Shown: positions 15,576-24,151 of the stretch, piece by piece | How the letters are laid out: each line of letters begins with the position of its first letter | How positions within the stretch are numbered: the stretch's first letter is position 1 | NCBI GenBank assembly: GCA_964012715.1 | Contig: CAXGUG010000005.1 | Location: 1 to 64,000 of the forward strand | Direction: 5' to 3' | DNA from: UBA1479 sp964012715 | GTDB taxonomy: Bacteria > Pseudomonadota > Alphaproteobacteria > Rhodospirillales > Casp-alpha2 | DNA length: 64,000 nucleotides | Translations under genes and position numbers: made by a program | The notes under the pieces: generated by a model | Database searches by the model: none | Told to the model about the DNA's origin: nothing | Seen by the model: the letters and a program-made list of their open reading frames with translations, nothing else

Positions 15576-17891
15576 TCAGGCCCCGTCCGATAGAACCTTG
15601 GCCAAGGCCGTATCGGCTTCGGCCAGGGCCGCGGCCAGATTCGCGATCAGAGGCTCCTGATCGCTGCCCGGCGCGTCTTCGCGCAAGGCTTCATCCAAGG
15701 CCCTGGCCGCCTCGTAGATACGATCGGCATGCAGGTTGCCGCTGGCCCCTTTCAGGGAATGGGCCGACAGCTTCGCCGCTTCGGCATCGCCGCGCGCCAG
15801 GTCTGCCGAAATTTTGTCCGCCAGCCCCATGTATTTGTTATGGAAATCACCTAGAAGCTTGCGCAGCAAGGCATCGTTCCCGCGCAGCATTGCCCGCGCA
15901 CCGGCAACGTCGAATCCTGGAATTTCGTCCGGCAGGCGTCCATTGGTCGCGCCGGCAGACGACTGCGGGGCCTTTTCCTTCCGAGCCGGTTTCGCGACTT
16001 CGGCTTTTTCGGGTTGGGGCGTAACGTCACCCCGCGGCTGAAAATCCTTCAGGCTTCGCGCCAGCGCCGAAAACAGGCTGGCGGCCTCGACCGGCTTGGT
16101 AACGAAATCGTTCATTCCGGCTTCCAAGCAAGCATCCCGCTCCGACGTCATGGCATGGGCGGTCATGGCGATGATCGGCAGGTCGGTGAACCGTTCGTCG
16201 GACCGAATGCACCGGGTCGCTTCGTAGCCGTCCATCTCGGGCATCTGCAGATCCATGAATACCGCGTCAAAGCTCCCGGCATGGACCATATCGCAAGCGA
16301 TCTTCCCGTTGTCGGCCAGCATGACTTCGACCCCGGCCCCTTCCAACACTTCGCGGGCGACCTGTTGGTTGATGTCGTTGTCTTCGACCACCAACACCCG
16401 AGCCCCTTTGACCTTGTCCTCATCCGACGATCTCGCCGCCTCGATCAGGCGATGCGATTTGCGGCGTTCGGGCACGCCCGAGGCACGGTGCAGATCGACC
16501 GTGAACCAGAACGTGCTGCCCATACCGGGCGTGCTTTCGACCCCGATGTCACCGTCCATCAACTGCACCAGATTGCGGCAGATCGTCAGCCCCAGGCCCG
16601 TGCCGCCGTATCGCCGCGTCGTCGACACATCGGCCTGGGTAAAGGCATGAAACAGCCGGGCGCGCTGGTCTTCCGTCATCCCGATGCCGGTGTCCGAGAC
16701 CTCGCACAGCAGCCGAACCCGCCCATCGGACAGACTTTGCCCGCGGAACCGCACGGACACCCGCCCATGCTCGGTGAACTTGATGGCATTTCCGCCCAGA
16801 TTGATCAGGATTTGATTGAGGCGCAGGGGATCGCCGCGCAGTTCGTTCGGCGTGTCCGATTCGACATCGAAGTTCAACTCGATCGTCTTGTCACGGGCGT
16901 AGGCCGCCATGATCCCGGACAAGTCATCGACGACATCGGACAGCCTGAAATCGATGATTTCCAAAGACATCTTGCCCGATTCGATCTTCGAATAATCAAG
17001 GATGTCGTCGATGACATGCAGCAACGACGTCGATGCCGAGCGAACCTTGCCGATATAGTCCCGCTGTTTGTCATTCAACTCGGTTTTCAATGCCAGCCCG
17101 CTCAACCCGATAATGGCATTCAGCGGTGTGCGGATCTCGTGGCTCATATTGGCCAGGAAGCGGGTCTTCGACTCGTTCGCCGCCTCGGCATCATCGCGCG
17201 CCTGTTGGCGTTCCAGGACCTCGCTACGAATGCGCAGCACCATCGGCCGGAATATCGTTCCCCCCAGCAGCAACAGCGTCACGATGGTCAAGACCAGACT
17301 GCCGAGTTGCAGAACTTCCAGGCGATGGACCCGCTGATCGCTTTCCGTCTCGTATTTTTTGACGATGGCATCCAAGGCGTTCAGCAGGCGCCCCGGGGCC
17401 TGGTCAATCATGTAGCGCAGGTCCAAATCGTCCCATTGCCAGCGCATGGACGGTCCTTCGGCATAACTGCGCGCGCGATAAAGGAAGTCCGTCACCATGC
17501 GGTCGACGTCGGACACGGGCCCGAAATACATCGCCATCAACCCGGCGGGCATCCCAGGGGCAATCCGCATCTCCTGGCTGCCCTGGGTCAGGGCCTTGTG
17601 CGATTTCTCCATCAGATCGATGGATTTCAGCAATTCGGCGCGGACTTTCTCGACGTTTTCCGTCTTCTGCGTAGCGGCATCGGCAAGCCGCAATGACAGC
17701 ATGGTGATGCGTTGCGACAGCATGCGTTGGCGGCCGCTGACGTTGATTAGGACCGAACTATCCTGATCTGCATCGATTACCGCCGACAGAATGAGGAACC
17801 CGCCGATCGCCAACAGCAAAAGAACGGCGATCGCGCCGACGAACCGGCGCGTGATGCCGCTGATAAGCGCCTTGATGTTTTCGGCAGTCAT
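15576..17891 (-). CDS. Hybrid histidine kinase with PilJ-type sensor, receiver and Hpt domains
   Basis: A 771-residue signalling protein with all phosphorelay modules in order. N-terminal membrane segment (20-39), periplasmic region with SGRQRMLSQRITM resembling the PilJ/NarX-type sensor (51-190), second membrane segment (about 195-215), then HisKA with phosphoacceptor H251 (SHEIRTPLN), HATPase with N box (NLGGNAIKF) and G boxes (DTGIGM, TGLGLT), a receiver domain with D547 in MDLQMPEMDG, and Hpt with H711 (AHSLKGASGNL). A phosphoryl group can therefore pass H251-D547-H711 and on to a separate response regulator, which I do not find nearby. The input signal is unknown. BarA/TorS-like proteins are the closest architectures. 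Confidence 0.93.
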   Translation of the reverse strand: MTAENIKALISGITRRFVGAIAVLLLLAIGGFLILSAVIDADQDSSVLINVSGRQRMLSQRITMLSLRLADAATQKTENVEKVRAELLKSIDLMEKSHKALTQGSQEMRIAPGMPAGLMAMYFGPVSDVDRMVTDFLYRARSYAEGPSMRWQWDDLDLRYMIDQAPGRLLNALDAIVKKYETESDQRVHRLEVLQLGSLVLTIVTLLLLGGTIFRPMVLRIRSEVLERQQARDDAEAANESKTRFLANMSHEIRTPLNAIIGLSGLALKTELNDKQRDYIGKVRSASTSLLHVIDDILDYSKIESGKMSLEIIDFRLSDVVDDLSGIMAAYARDKTIELNFDVESDTPNELRGDPLRLNQILINLGGNAIKFTEHGRVSVRFRGQSLSDGRVRLLCEVSDTGIGMTEDQRARLFHAFTQADVSTTRRYGGTGLGLTICRNLVQLMDGDIGVESTPGMGSTFWFTVDLHRASGVPERRKSHRLIEAARSSDEDKVKGARVLVVEDNDINQQVAREVLEGAGVEVMLADNGKIACDMVHAGSFDAVFMDLQMPEMDGYEATRCIRSDERFTDLPIIAMTAHAMTSERDACLEAGMNDFVTKPVEAASLFSALARSLKDFQPRGDVTPQPEKAEVAKPARKEKAPQSSAGATNGRLPDEIPGFDVAGARAMLRGNDALLRKLLGDFHNKYMGLADKISADLARGDAEAAKLSAHSLKGASGNLHADRIYEAARALDEALREDAPGSDQEPLIANLAAALAEADTALAKVLSDGA

Positions 17892-18039
17892 GCGTTCTCG
17901 GAAACCCGTCTGGCCAACCGGTCAGGACGCTACCGGCGGGACCAACTCATTGGCATGGGAGCACGCGGCGCCCCCATAGCGCCCCGGAAACCATAGCAGG
18001 GTTTTTGTGCGGTGCCATAACAGTTGCGAATTAGCCGCA

Positions 18040-18894
18040 TTATACCGCGACGTTGTCGATCAACCGTGCTTTGCCCAACCAAGCCGCCGCCAAAACGCGG
18101 GCGGGCTGGGCCGCGTTGGAGACTTCTTCCAGCGTGGCTGCGTCACGCACCGTGACGTAGTCGACCTGCCAGAAACCGGCGCGTTCCAACTGATCCTTGG
18201 CCCATTGTTCCTGGGTGCGGGGGTTTTCGCCGCGCGCGACCTGTTCCGCGACCTGGACCAGGGTACCATGCAGAACCGGGGCCTGGGCCCGCTCGGCAGG
18301 CGTCAGATAGGCGTTGCGCGACGACAGGGCGAGGCCATCGTCCTCGCGCACGGTCTTGACCCCGGTCGCGGTGACCGGGATGTCCAGATCACGGATCAGG
18401 CGTTTGATGACCTGAAGCTGCTGATAATCCTTTTCCCCGAAAAAGGCCTCGTCCGGCAGGGATTGCAGCAACAGCTTGGTCACCACGGTCGCCACGCCGG
18501 TGAAGAAGCCGGGGCGGTATTCGCCTTCCAGCAGGTCGCCCAAACCGCCGACGTGAACCTGGGTCGAATGACCGCCGGGATAGACCTCTTCCACCCCCGG
18601 CGCGAACAACAGGTCCGCACCCTCGGCCGCGACCATGGCGGCGTCGCGCTCTTCGCTGCGGGGATAGACGGCATAATCTTCGTTGGGGCCGAACTGCGCC
18701 GGGTTGACGAACAGCGTCACCACGGTCTTGTCGCAGGCGGCGACGGATTGTTTGACCAACGCCACATGCCCCGCATGCAACGCCCCCATGGTCGGCACCA
18801 GGCCGACCCGCGCCCCATCTGCCCGCCATGCGGCCACCCGGGCGCGCAGGTCGGCGATGGTGCGGACGGTGTCCAAGGCGACGGCCCCAGTCAT
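18040..18894 (-). CDS. panC: Pantothenate synthetase
   Basis: Joins pantoate and beta-alanine with ATP to give pantothenate, the last step of vitamin B5 synthesis. The 284-residue protein has the nucleotidyl-transferase signature LVPTMGALHAGHVALV, LFVNPAQFGPNEDY, PGFFTGVATVVTKLL, FGEKDYQQLQVI and TVREDDGLALSSRN, each matching a conserved PanC block and containing the pantoate- and ATP-binding residues. I chose the ATG at 18892-18894, not the longer frame upstream, because it lies only 4 bases after the panB stop and the preceding residues have no family match. It ends 40 bases after the putative leader of the next gene; panB-panC are transcribed together. Confidence 0.95.
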   Translation of the reverse strand: MTGAVALDTVRTIADLRARVAAWRADGARVGLVPTMGALHAGHVALVKQSVAACDKTVVTLFVNPAQFGPNEDYAVYPRSEERDAAMVAAEGADLLFAPGVEEVYPGGHSTQVHVGGLGDLLEGEYRPGFFTGVATVVTKLLLQSLPDEAFFGEKDYQQLQVIKRLIRDLDIPVTATGVKTVREDDGLALSSRNAYLTPAERAQAPVLHGTLVQVAEQVARGENPRTQEQWAKDQLERAGFWQVDYVTVRDAATLEEVSNAAQPARVLAAAWLGKARLIDNVAV

Positions 18895-18898
18895 GGCC

Positions 18899-19714
18899 TT
18901 ACTTCTTTTCCACGCCGTAGCAGTGCTCAAGCCCCGGGAAACGGCCGCTGCGCACGTCGTCGGCATATTCCCTGGCGGCGCGTTCCATCTCGACGCCCAG
19001 GTCCGCGTATTTCTTGACGAACTTGGGCGTGAAATCGGCGAACAGGCCGACCATGTCCTGGGTCACCAGAATTTGCCCGTCACAGGCAGGCGAGGCCCCG
19101 ATGCCGATGGTCGGCACGGACACAATTTCGGTCATTTCACGGGCCACGGCCTCAACCGTGCCTTCGATCACCATGGCAAAGGCCCCGGCTTCATCGATTG
19201 CCTTGGCATCGGCGATGACGCGCTGCGCGCCTTCGTCGCCCCGGCCTTGAATCTTGAAGCCGCCGCGATTTTCCGCCTTTTGCGGCAACAACCCGACATG
19301 GCCCAGCACGGGCACCCCGGCGGCGACGATCGCGGCGACCGTATCGGCCATCTCGACCCCGCCTTCCAGCTTCACCGCCTGGGCTTCGGTTTCTTCGATC
19401 ACCCGCTTGGCCGAAGCCACGGCCTGGGCGGTGGAATCTTCATAGGACCCATGCGGCAGGTCGACCACGACCAGGGCGCGCTCGGCCCCGCGGGTCACCG
19501 CGCGACCATGGGCGCACATGATATCCAGGGTTACGCCACGGGTGGTTTCCAGGCCATAGATCACAACGGCCAGGGAATCCCCGACCAGCAGAAAATCGCA
19601 ATGGGGGTCCAGGAACTTGGCCATCGGCGTCGTATAGGCGGTCAGCGAGACGATCGGAGTCGCCCCCTTTCCAACCTTACGCGCCTTGAGTTCCTCCACG
19701 GTAATACGCGCCAT
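18899..19714 (-). CDS. panB: 3-methyl-2-oxobutanoate hydroxymethyltransferase
   Basis: Makes ketopantoate from 2-oxoisovalerate and methylene-tetrahydrofolate, the first committed step of pantothenate synthesis. The 271-residue TIM-barrel protein shows VSLTAYTTPMA, FLLVGDSLAVVIYG (metal-binding Asp), VKLEGG, VPVLGHVGLLPQ and PTIGIGASPACDGQILV, all conserved in PanB. The RBS GGAGA precedes the ATG by 5 bases. It is the first gene of a two-gene operon with panC, with a 4-base gap between them. Note that G-x-x-G replaced by V-I-Y-G at the usual SLGMV position reflects normal family variation. Confidence 0.95.
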   Translation of the reverse strand: MARITVEELKARKVGKGATPIVSLTAYTTPMAKFLDPHCDFLLVGDSLAVVIYGLETTRGVTLDIMCAHGRAVTRGAERALVVVDLPHGSYEDSTAQAVASAKRVIEETEAQAVKLEGGVEMADTVAAIVAAGVPVLGHVGLLPQKAENRGGFKIQGRGDEGAQRVIADAKAIDEAGAFAMVIEGTVEAVAREMTEIVSVPTIGIGASPACDGQILVTQDMVGLFADFTPKFVKKYADLGVEMERAAREYADDVRSGRFPGLEHCYGVEKK

Positions 19715-19830
19715 GCCTACTCTCCGGCAGGTTGTTCTTGGTAGGAGCGCGGGACTTTAACAGACCCACGGGCGGGGTCAAATAGCAGCGATGGACCACC
19801 CCCCGGCCATCGGCTACATCTAGGGCCACC

Positions 19831-21828
19831 ATGCTGCAATTTTCCAAATTCCGATCCCTCACCGCCGGTCTGGCGCTCTGCTTGTCCATCGCCGGATGCG
19901 CCACCCCGCCACCTAAGGCGGCGTCCGACCTTGACCGACCCTGGATCGGCCGGACATACCAGACACAGGCGGTTTCCGTCAGCCATCCCCTGGCCGCGCG
20001 GGCGGCCTTGGCCGTCTTGAACGAAGGCGGCGGTGCCATCGATGCGGCCATCGCCGCGCAAATGGTGATGACGCTGGTCGAGCCGCAATCGTCAGGCATC
20101 GGCGGCGGCGGCTTTTTGGTCCGCTATGACGGGAAAACGCGGGGAATCGAGACCTACGACGGGCGCGAAACGGCCCCGGCCTCGGCCCGCGAAGACATGT
20201 TCCTGGACCACCGCGGCATGCCGATCCCCTATCGCGACGCCATTCTGGGCGGGCGCGCCGTGGGCGTGCCGGGGGTGGTTCGGATGCTCGAGCTGGCCCA
20301 CCGCGAACATGGCCGCCTGCCCTGGGCGCGGTTGTTCGCCGAAGCGATCCACCTGTCGAAAGACGGCTTTCCGATCTCCGAGCGCCTGGCCCGGCAGATC
20401 GCGGGCGACCGGCATTTGGCGAAATTTCCCGCGACCCGGGCCTATTTCTTTGACGGCGACCAGCCCAAAGCCGCCGGGACGATCCTGAAGAATCCCGCCC
20501 TGGCCAAGACCTTGGAAGCCATCGCCCAACACGGCGCCGACGCCCTGCACCAGGGCCCCATCGCCCAAGCCATCACCGACGCCGTCAGCAACGCCCCCTT
20601 TCACCCGGCGGCGATGACCCTGGCCGATCTCGCCGGGTATCAGGCTAAGAAACGGCCTGCGGTCTGCGCCGCCTATCGGGGGCACAAGGTCTGTGGCATG
20701 GGACCGCCGTCGTCGGGCGGGCTGGCCGTGGGGCAAGCCATCGGGATCCTCGACCATTTCGGGCTACAGAACGAAACGCCCAACAGCCCCCGCGCCCTGC
20801 ACCTGATCGCCGAGGCCGAGCGCCTGGCCTTCGTCGACCGCGCCGCCTATGTGGGCGACAGCGACATCGTGCCGGTGCCGACGCAGGGTATGGTCGATCC
20901 GGCCTATTTGACGCAACGGGCCAAGCTGATTTCCCCCGACCGGGCGATTGAGGGCATCGTCGATCCCGGCGCGCCACCGGGCGCGAAGTCGGCCTTCCTC
21001 GGCCCCGCCGACCCGCTGAAGGGCCTGTCGACCGCGCATATGAGCATCGTCGATCGGTTCGGCAACGCCGTGTCCTTCACCACCACGGTCGAAAGCGCTT
21101 TCGGATCGCGCCTGTTCGTCGGCGGCTTCCTGTTGAACAACCAATTGACCGATTTTTCGTTCCGCCCGACCTGGCGGGGTCAGCCCGCCCCCAACCGGGT
21201 TGCCCCCGGCAAGCGCCCCCGGTCCAGCATGTCCCCGTCGATTGTCTTGGACGGCGACGGGCGGTTCGTGATGGCCGTCGGCTCGCCCGGCGGATCGCGC
21301 ATCATCGGCTACACCGCCCGGGCGGTGTTGGGGGTTCTGGCCTGGAATCTGGATATGCAGTCGGCCATCGACCTGCCCCATGTCATGAACCGGGGCGGCG
21401 CGACCGAGGTCGAACAACCGCTGGTCCCGGCCATTACCGACCTGAGCGCCATGGGCCATGAGGTCAAAGTCGGCCGGATGATCAGCGGCCTGCAGGGCAT
21501 CCTGAAAACGCCCCGGGGCCTGACCGGCGGGGCTGATCCCCGGCGCGAAGGCATCGTCCTGGGCGACGCCGGGGACGAAGGCCAGGTCGTCTTCCCGGGC
21601 CCTATGCCCCATGCCTGCAACGACGGCACGCAGCTTGGCCTGGCCTGGGCCGAGGGGTTCCTGAGCTGGACCGAGCGGGGCCAGCCGACCCGCATTCTGG
21701 CGCAGGTCGTATCCGGCTCGGGCGCGCGCTACGCCCTGGGCGATTACGAGGTTTGGGAACATCAAGGCGAGGTGCGGGTCACCGGCCCCAAAGACCGGCA
21801 CCGCACCTGCCGCAAAGCCGCGCCGTAG
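19831..21828 (+). CDS. ggt: Gamma-glutamyltranspeptidase, lipoprotein type, with C-terminal extension
   Basis: Hydrolyses or transfers the gamma-glutamyl group of glutathione in the cell envelope. A lipobox LSIAGC with C23 marks it as a lipoprotein. The 665-residue precursor has the family blocks EPQSSGIGGGGFLV, GRAVGVPGVV, PPSSGGLA, GLSTAHMSIVDRFGNAVSFT, and MSPSIVLDGDGRFVMAVGSPGG. Self-cleavage gives a catalytic N-terminal Thr on the small subunit; T401 occupies that position (STAHMS replaces the usual TTHYS). About 85 residues follow the normal end of the fold, with no recognisable domain. The gene is monocistronic. The substitution of Ala for the second Thr leaves the nucleophile intact, so activity is expected. 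Confidence 0.9.
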   Translation: MLQFSKFRSLTAGLALCLSIAGCATPPPKAASDLDRPWIGRTYQTQAVSVSHPLAARAALAVLNEGGGAIDAAIAAQMVMTLVEPQSSGIGGGGFLVRYDGKTRGIETYDGRETAPASAREDMFLDHRGMPIPYRDAILGGRAVGVPGVVRMLELAHREHGRLPWARLFAEAIHLSKDGFPISERLARQIAGDRHLAKFPATRAYFFDGDQPKAAGTILKNPALAKTLEAIAQHGADALHQGPIAQAITDAVSNAPFHPAAMTLADLAGYQAKKRPAVCAAYRGHKVCGMGPPSSGGLAVGQAIGILDHFGLQNETPNSPRALHLIAEAERLAFVDRAAYVGDSDIVPVPTQGMVDPAYLTQRAKLISPDRAIEGIVDPGAPPGAKSAFLGPADPLKGLSTAHMSIVDRFGNAVSFTTTVESAFGSRLFVGGFLLNNQLTDFSFRPTWRGQPAPNRVAPGKRPRSSMSPSIVLDGDGRFVMAVGSPGGSRIIGYTARAVLGVLAWNLDMQSAIDLPHVMNRGGATEVEQPLVPAITDLSAMGHEVKVGRMISGLQGILKTPRGLTGGADPRREGIVLGDAGDEGQVVFPGPMPHACNDGTQLGLAWAEGFLSWTERGQPTRILAQVVSGSGARYALGDYEVWEHQGEVRVTGPKDRHRTCRKAAP

Positions 21829-21837
21829 CAAGAAACC

Positions 21838-22626
21838 TTATTTCACCGCCACGATGAACAGGCGGCGGAAGTGGAACAGCGTCTTGCCGTCGGCCCGCTT
21901 GGGATAGGCCTTCTGCATTTCCTTGGAATAGGCATCGAAGAACGCGGCGTTTTCGTCGGCGTCCGTCAGGGCGTCCAACAGCGGCTTCAGGGCAGAGCCT
22001 TTGGTCCATTCGGCGACCGGGTTATCCCCTTCCATGACCTGGGCATAAACCGTTTCCCAGATATTCAGGCTGGCCGCGTGCGGGGCCAGATAGTCGTAAT
22101 AAACGTCCGGATCATGGACCGGGAATTCGCGCAGGACAGGCTCCAACTTGGCGCGCCAGGGTCCGGCTTCGACCACATCGCGCATCCCCATATGCGACGG
22201 GGCGGCATGGTTGTGGGGCATCTGCACGGCCAAAACCCCGCCCGGGGCCATCACGTTCATCAGGCGCGGAAACAGTTCTTCATGGCCATCGACCCATTGC
22301 AGGGCGGCGTTGGAATAGATCAGTTCCGCCGGGGTCTCGGGCGCCCAGGTCTTGGCGTCGACCTTGACCCATTCGCCGTTGGGGTGTTCGGCCTTGGCCT
22401 TTGCCAGCATCTCGTCCGAAGAATCCAAACCGACGTGCTTGGCCTCGGGCCAGCGGCCCATCAGGAACGGGGTGACATTACCCGGGCCGCAGCCCAGATC
22501 GTAGACGACGGAAGGCGCGGCGACGTCGATCTGATTCAACAGGTCCAACGCCGGGCGCATGCGCTGGCCCGCGAATTTCAGATATTGGCCGGGGTTCCAG
22601 GTGGGTTGCTTGCTGGGAGCAGTCAT
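21838..22626 (-). CDS. tam: Trans-aconitate 2-methyltransferase-like SAM methyltransferase
   Basis: A 262-residue class I S-adenosylmethionine-dependent methyltransferase. Motif I is VVYDLGCGPGNVT, followed by GLDSSDEMLAKA, NAALQWVDGHEELFP and VMAPGGVLAVQMPHNHAAPSH, a series that matches Tam proteins, which methylate trans-aconitate to relieve aconitase inhibition. The N-terminal W-x-P-G-x-Y-x-K-F (TWNPGQYLKFAG) is also typical. AAGGA precedes the ATG by 8 bases. It is the last gene of a leftward stretch, 110 bases after the histidine kinase, and convergent with ggt, so it may have its own promoter. A general methyltransferase cannot be excluded. Confidence 0.85.
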   Translation of the reverse strand: MTAPSKQPTWNPGQYLKFAGQRMRPALDLLNQIDVAAPSVVYDLGCGPGNVTPFLMGRWPEAKHVGLDSSDEMLAKAKAEHPNGEWVKVDAKTWAPETPAELIYSNAALQWVDGHEELFPRLMNVMAPGGVLAVQMPHNHAAPSHMGMRDVVEAGPWRAKLEPVLREFPVHDPDVYYDYLAPHAASLNIWETVYAQVMEGDNPVAEWTKGSALKPLLDALTDADENAAFFDAYSKEMQKAYPKRADGKTLFHFRRLFIVAVK

Positions 22627-22736
22627 CGGGCAAATCCTTTTGTCGAGAATTCATTATCCATTGCCCAGCCCCCGGGGCCGGACTGTAGTGGCAGCGGCCA
22701 TCGCGCGCAATCACGTTCGGGCACGTTCGTCTGGCG

Positions 22737-24131
22737 TCAAGCGCCGGGGAGGCGCAGCCGGAACACGGTTCCCTCGGGACCGGTGCGGTCCAGGTCGATT
22801 TCGCCGCCGTGGGCATGGACGACCTCGCGCGCGATCACCAGGCCCAGACCCGTGCCGCCCTCGCGCGCCGATCCGGCGAAGGGTTGGAACAGGCGGCTGA
22901 CGGCCTGTTCCGGCATGCCGGGGCCATCGTCGGCGATTTCGATCGTCATCATGCCGCCGTCGAGGAATGCCGCGACGCGGACGGACGTCGCCCCGGCCTC
23001 GCGGGCGTTGCGGCCCAAGTTTTCAAACACCCGCAGCATCTGCCCGGCGTCGGCCATGAGGGTCAGGTTGTCCGGCACTTCGTTGTCCCAGGTAAAGGGC
23101 CCGTCGGAGGCTTCTTGGGTCAGGGTCTCGCCAGCCATGCGGACGACATCCGTCAGCTTGCAGGCCTTCAGGTTCAGCGTCGGCATCGTCGCCGAGGCAT
23201 AATCCAGGGTCTGGCTGCACAGGTTCACGGCCCGGTCCATGGCCTTGAACATGCGCGGCACCAAGCGCTGAACGTCCGGGTCCTCGCTTGCCGCCAGGCG
23301 GTCGCCGATCAGCATCGCCGTGGCCAGGGAATTGCGCAGGTCGTGGTTCACCTTGGCGACCGCCGCCCCGAGCATGGCCAGGCGGTCCTTCTGCCGCAGG
23401 GCCTGACGCAATTCATGCTGCATCACCGCCAGTTCACGCTGCGCGATACCTATTTCGTCAGGCCGGTCCGACGGCTGGAAAATCCGGGTTTCGTCCTCGG
23501 GCGCCTGGCGGAAATCTTCCATGCTGGTGGTGATCCGGCGCATCGGCCGGACCATCAACATCATCAGGCTGACATAGAGCAGCCCCGCCGTGAACAGCGA
23601 GATCAACATCGACAGCTGGAAGATGCGATGCGAGAACGCCAGAATCTCATCACGCATCGGGGCTTCGTCGATATAGATGTCGATCTGCACGCCCGGGCGT
23701 TTGGGCGTTTCGCCGATTACCCGCAGGATGCGGTTCTCCTGCTGGGTCAGGGTCACGAAGGCGTCTTCGATCCAACCCCAAAACGTATTCATCCGCAGGT
23801 CGTACACGGCATCGACCCGGGGCGGCATCTCGCCGCCGGCGATCAGAATGCGGCGGTCGGCCTGCTTCAACGTGATGGCATAGGTTTCGGTGTTCTTCAG
23901 CAGGGTATGGCCCAGCTCGTCATAGGCCGCCTGTTCCGGCATGTTCTCGAGCGCCAGCGTCGCCAGATGGGCGCGGACGATGCGTTCTTCCAGATAGGTT
24001 TTACGAAACCGCGCCACCGACGGCGTGTAGATGAACAGCTCGGCCAGCATCACAAAGCCGACCGTCAACACCAGCAGGCGCGCGGACAGGCTTTGGTGGG
24101 CCCGGGGGTGATGCGGATTTTGATCGGCCAT
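22737..24131 (-). CDS. Sensor histidine kinase, membrane bound
   Basis: A 464-residue membrane-bound kinase. Two hydrophobic segments (about 18-36 and 173-194) enclose a periplasmic sensor domain; HAMP-like linker about 195-245; HisKA-type dimerisation helix with phosphoacceptor H263 in VNHDLRNSL; HATPase with N box (ENLGRNAREAG), DDGPGM and EGGTGLGLVIAREV. I chose the ATG at 24129-24131 rather than the longer frame, because it leaves the first membrane segment at the start of the protein and sits 20 bases after the stop of the preceding flavoprotein gene. No response regulator is encoded nearby, so the partner is unknown. The TVP38 and flavoprotein genes on the same strand may be co-transcribed with it. 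Confidence 0.9.
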   Translation of the reverse strand: MADQNPHHPRAHQSLSARLLVLTVGFVMLAELFIYTPSVARFRKTYLEERIVRAHLATLALENMPEQAAYDELGHTLLKNTETYAITLKQADRRILIAGGEMPPRVDAVYDLRMNTFWGWIEDAFVTLTQQENRILRVIGETPKRPGVQIDIYIDEAPMRDEILAFSHRIFQLSMLISLFTAGLLYVSLMMLMVRPMRRITTSMEDFRQAPEDETRIFQPSDRPDEIGIAQRELAVMQHELRQALRQKDRLAMLGAAVAKVNHDLRNSLATAMLIGDRLAASEDPDVQRLVPRMFKAMDRAVNLCSQTLDYASATMPTLNLKACKLTDVVRMAGETLTQEASDGPFTWDNEVPDNLTLMADAGQMLRVFENLGRNAREAGATSVRVAAFLDGGMMTIEIADDGPGMPEQAVSRLFQPFAGSAREGGTGLGLVIAREVVHAHGGEIDLDRTGPEGTVFRLRLPGA

Positions 24132-24151
24132 GCGTGAAGTTAAGCGGCCTG

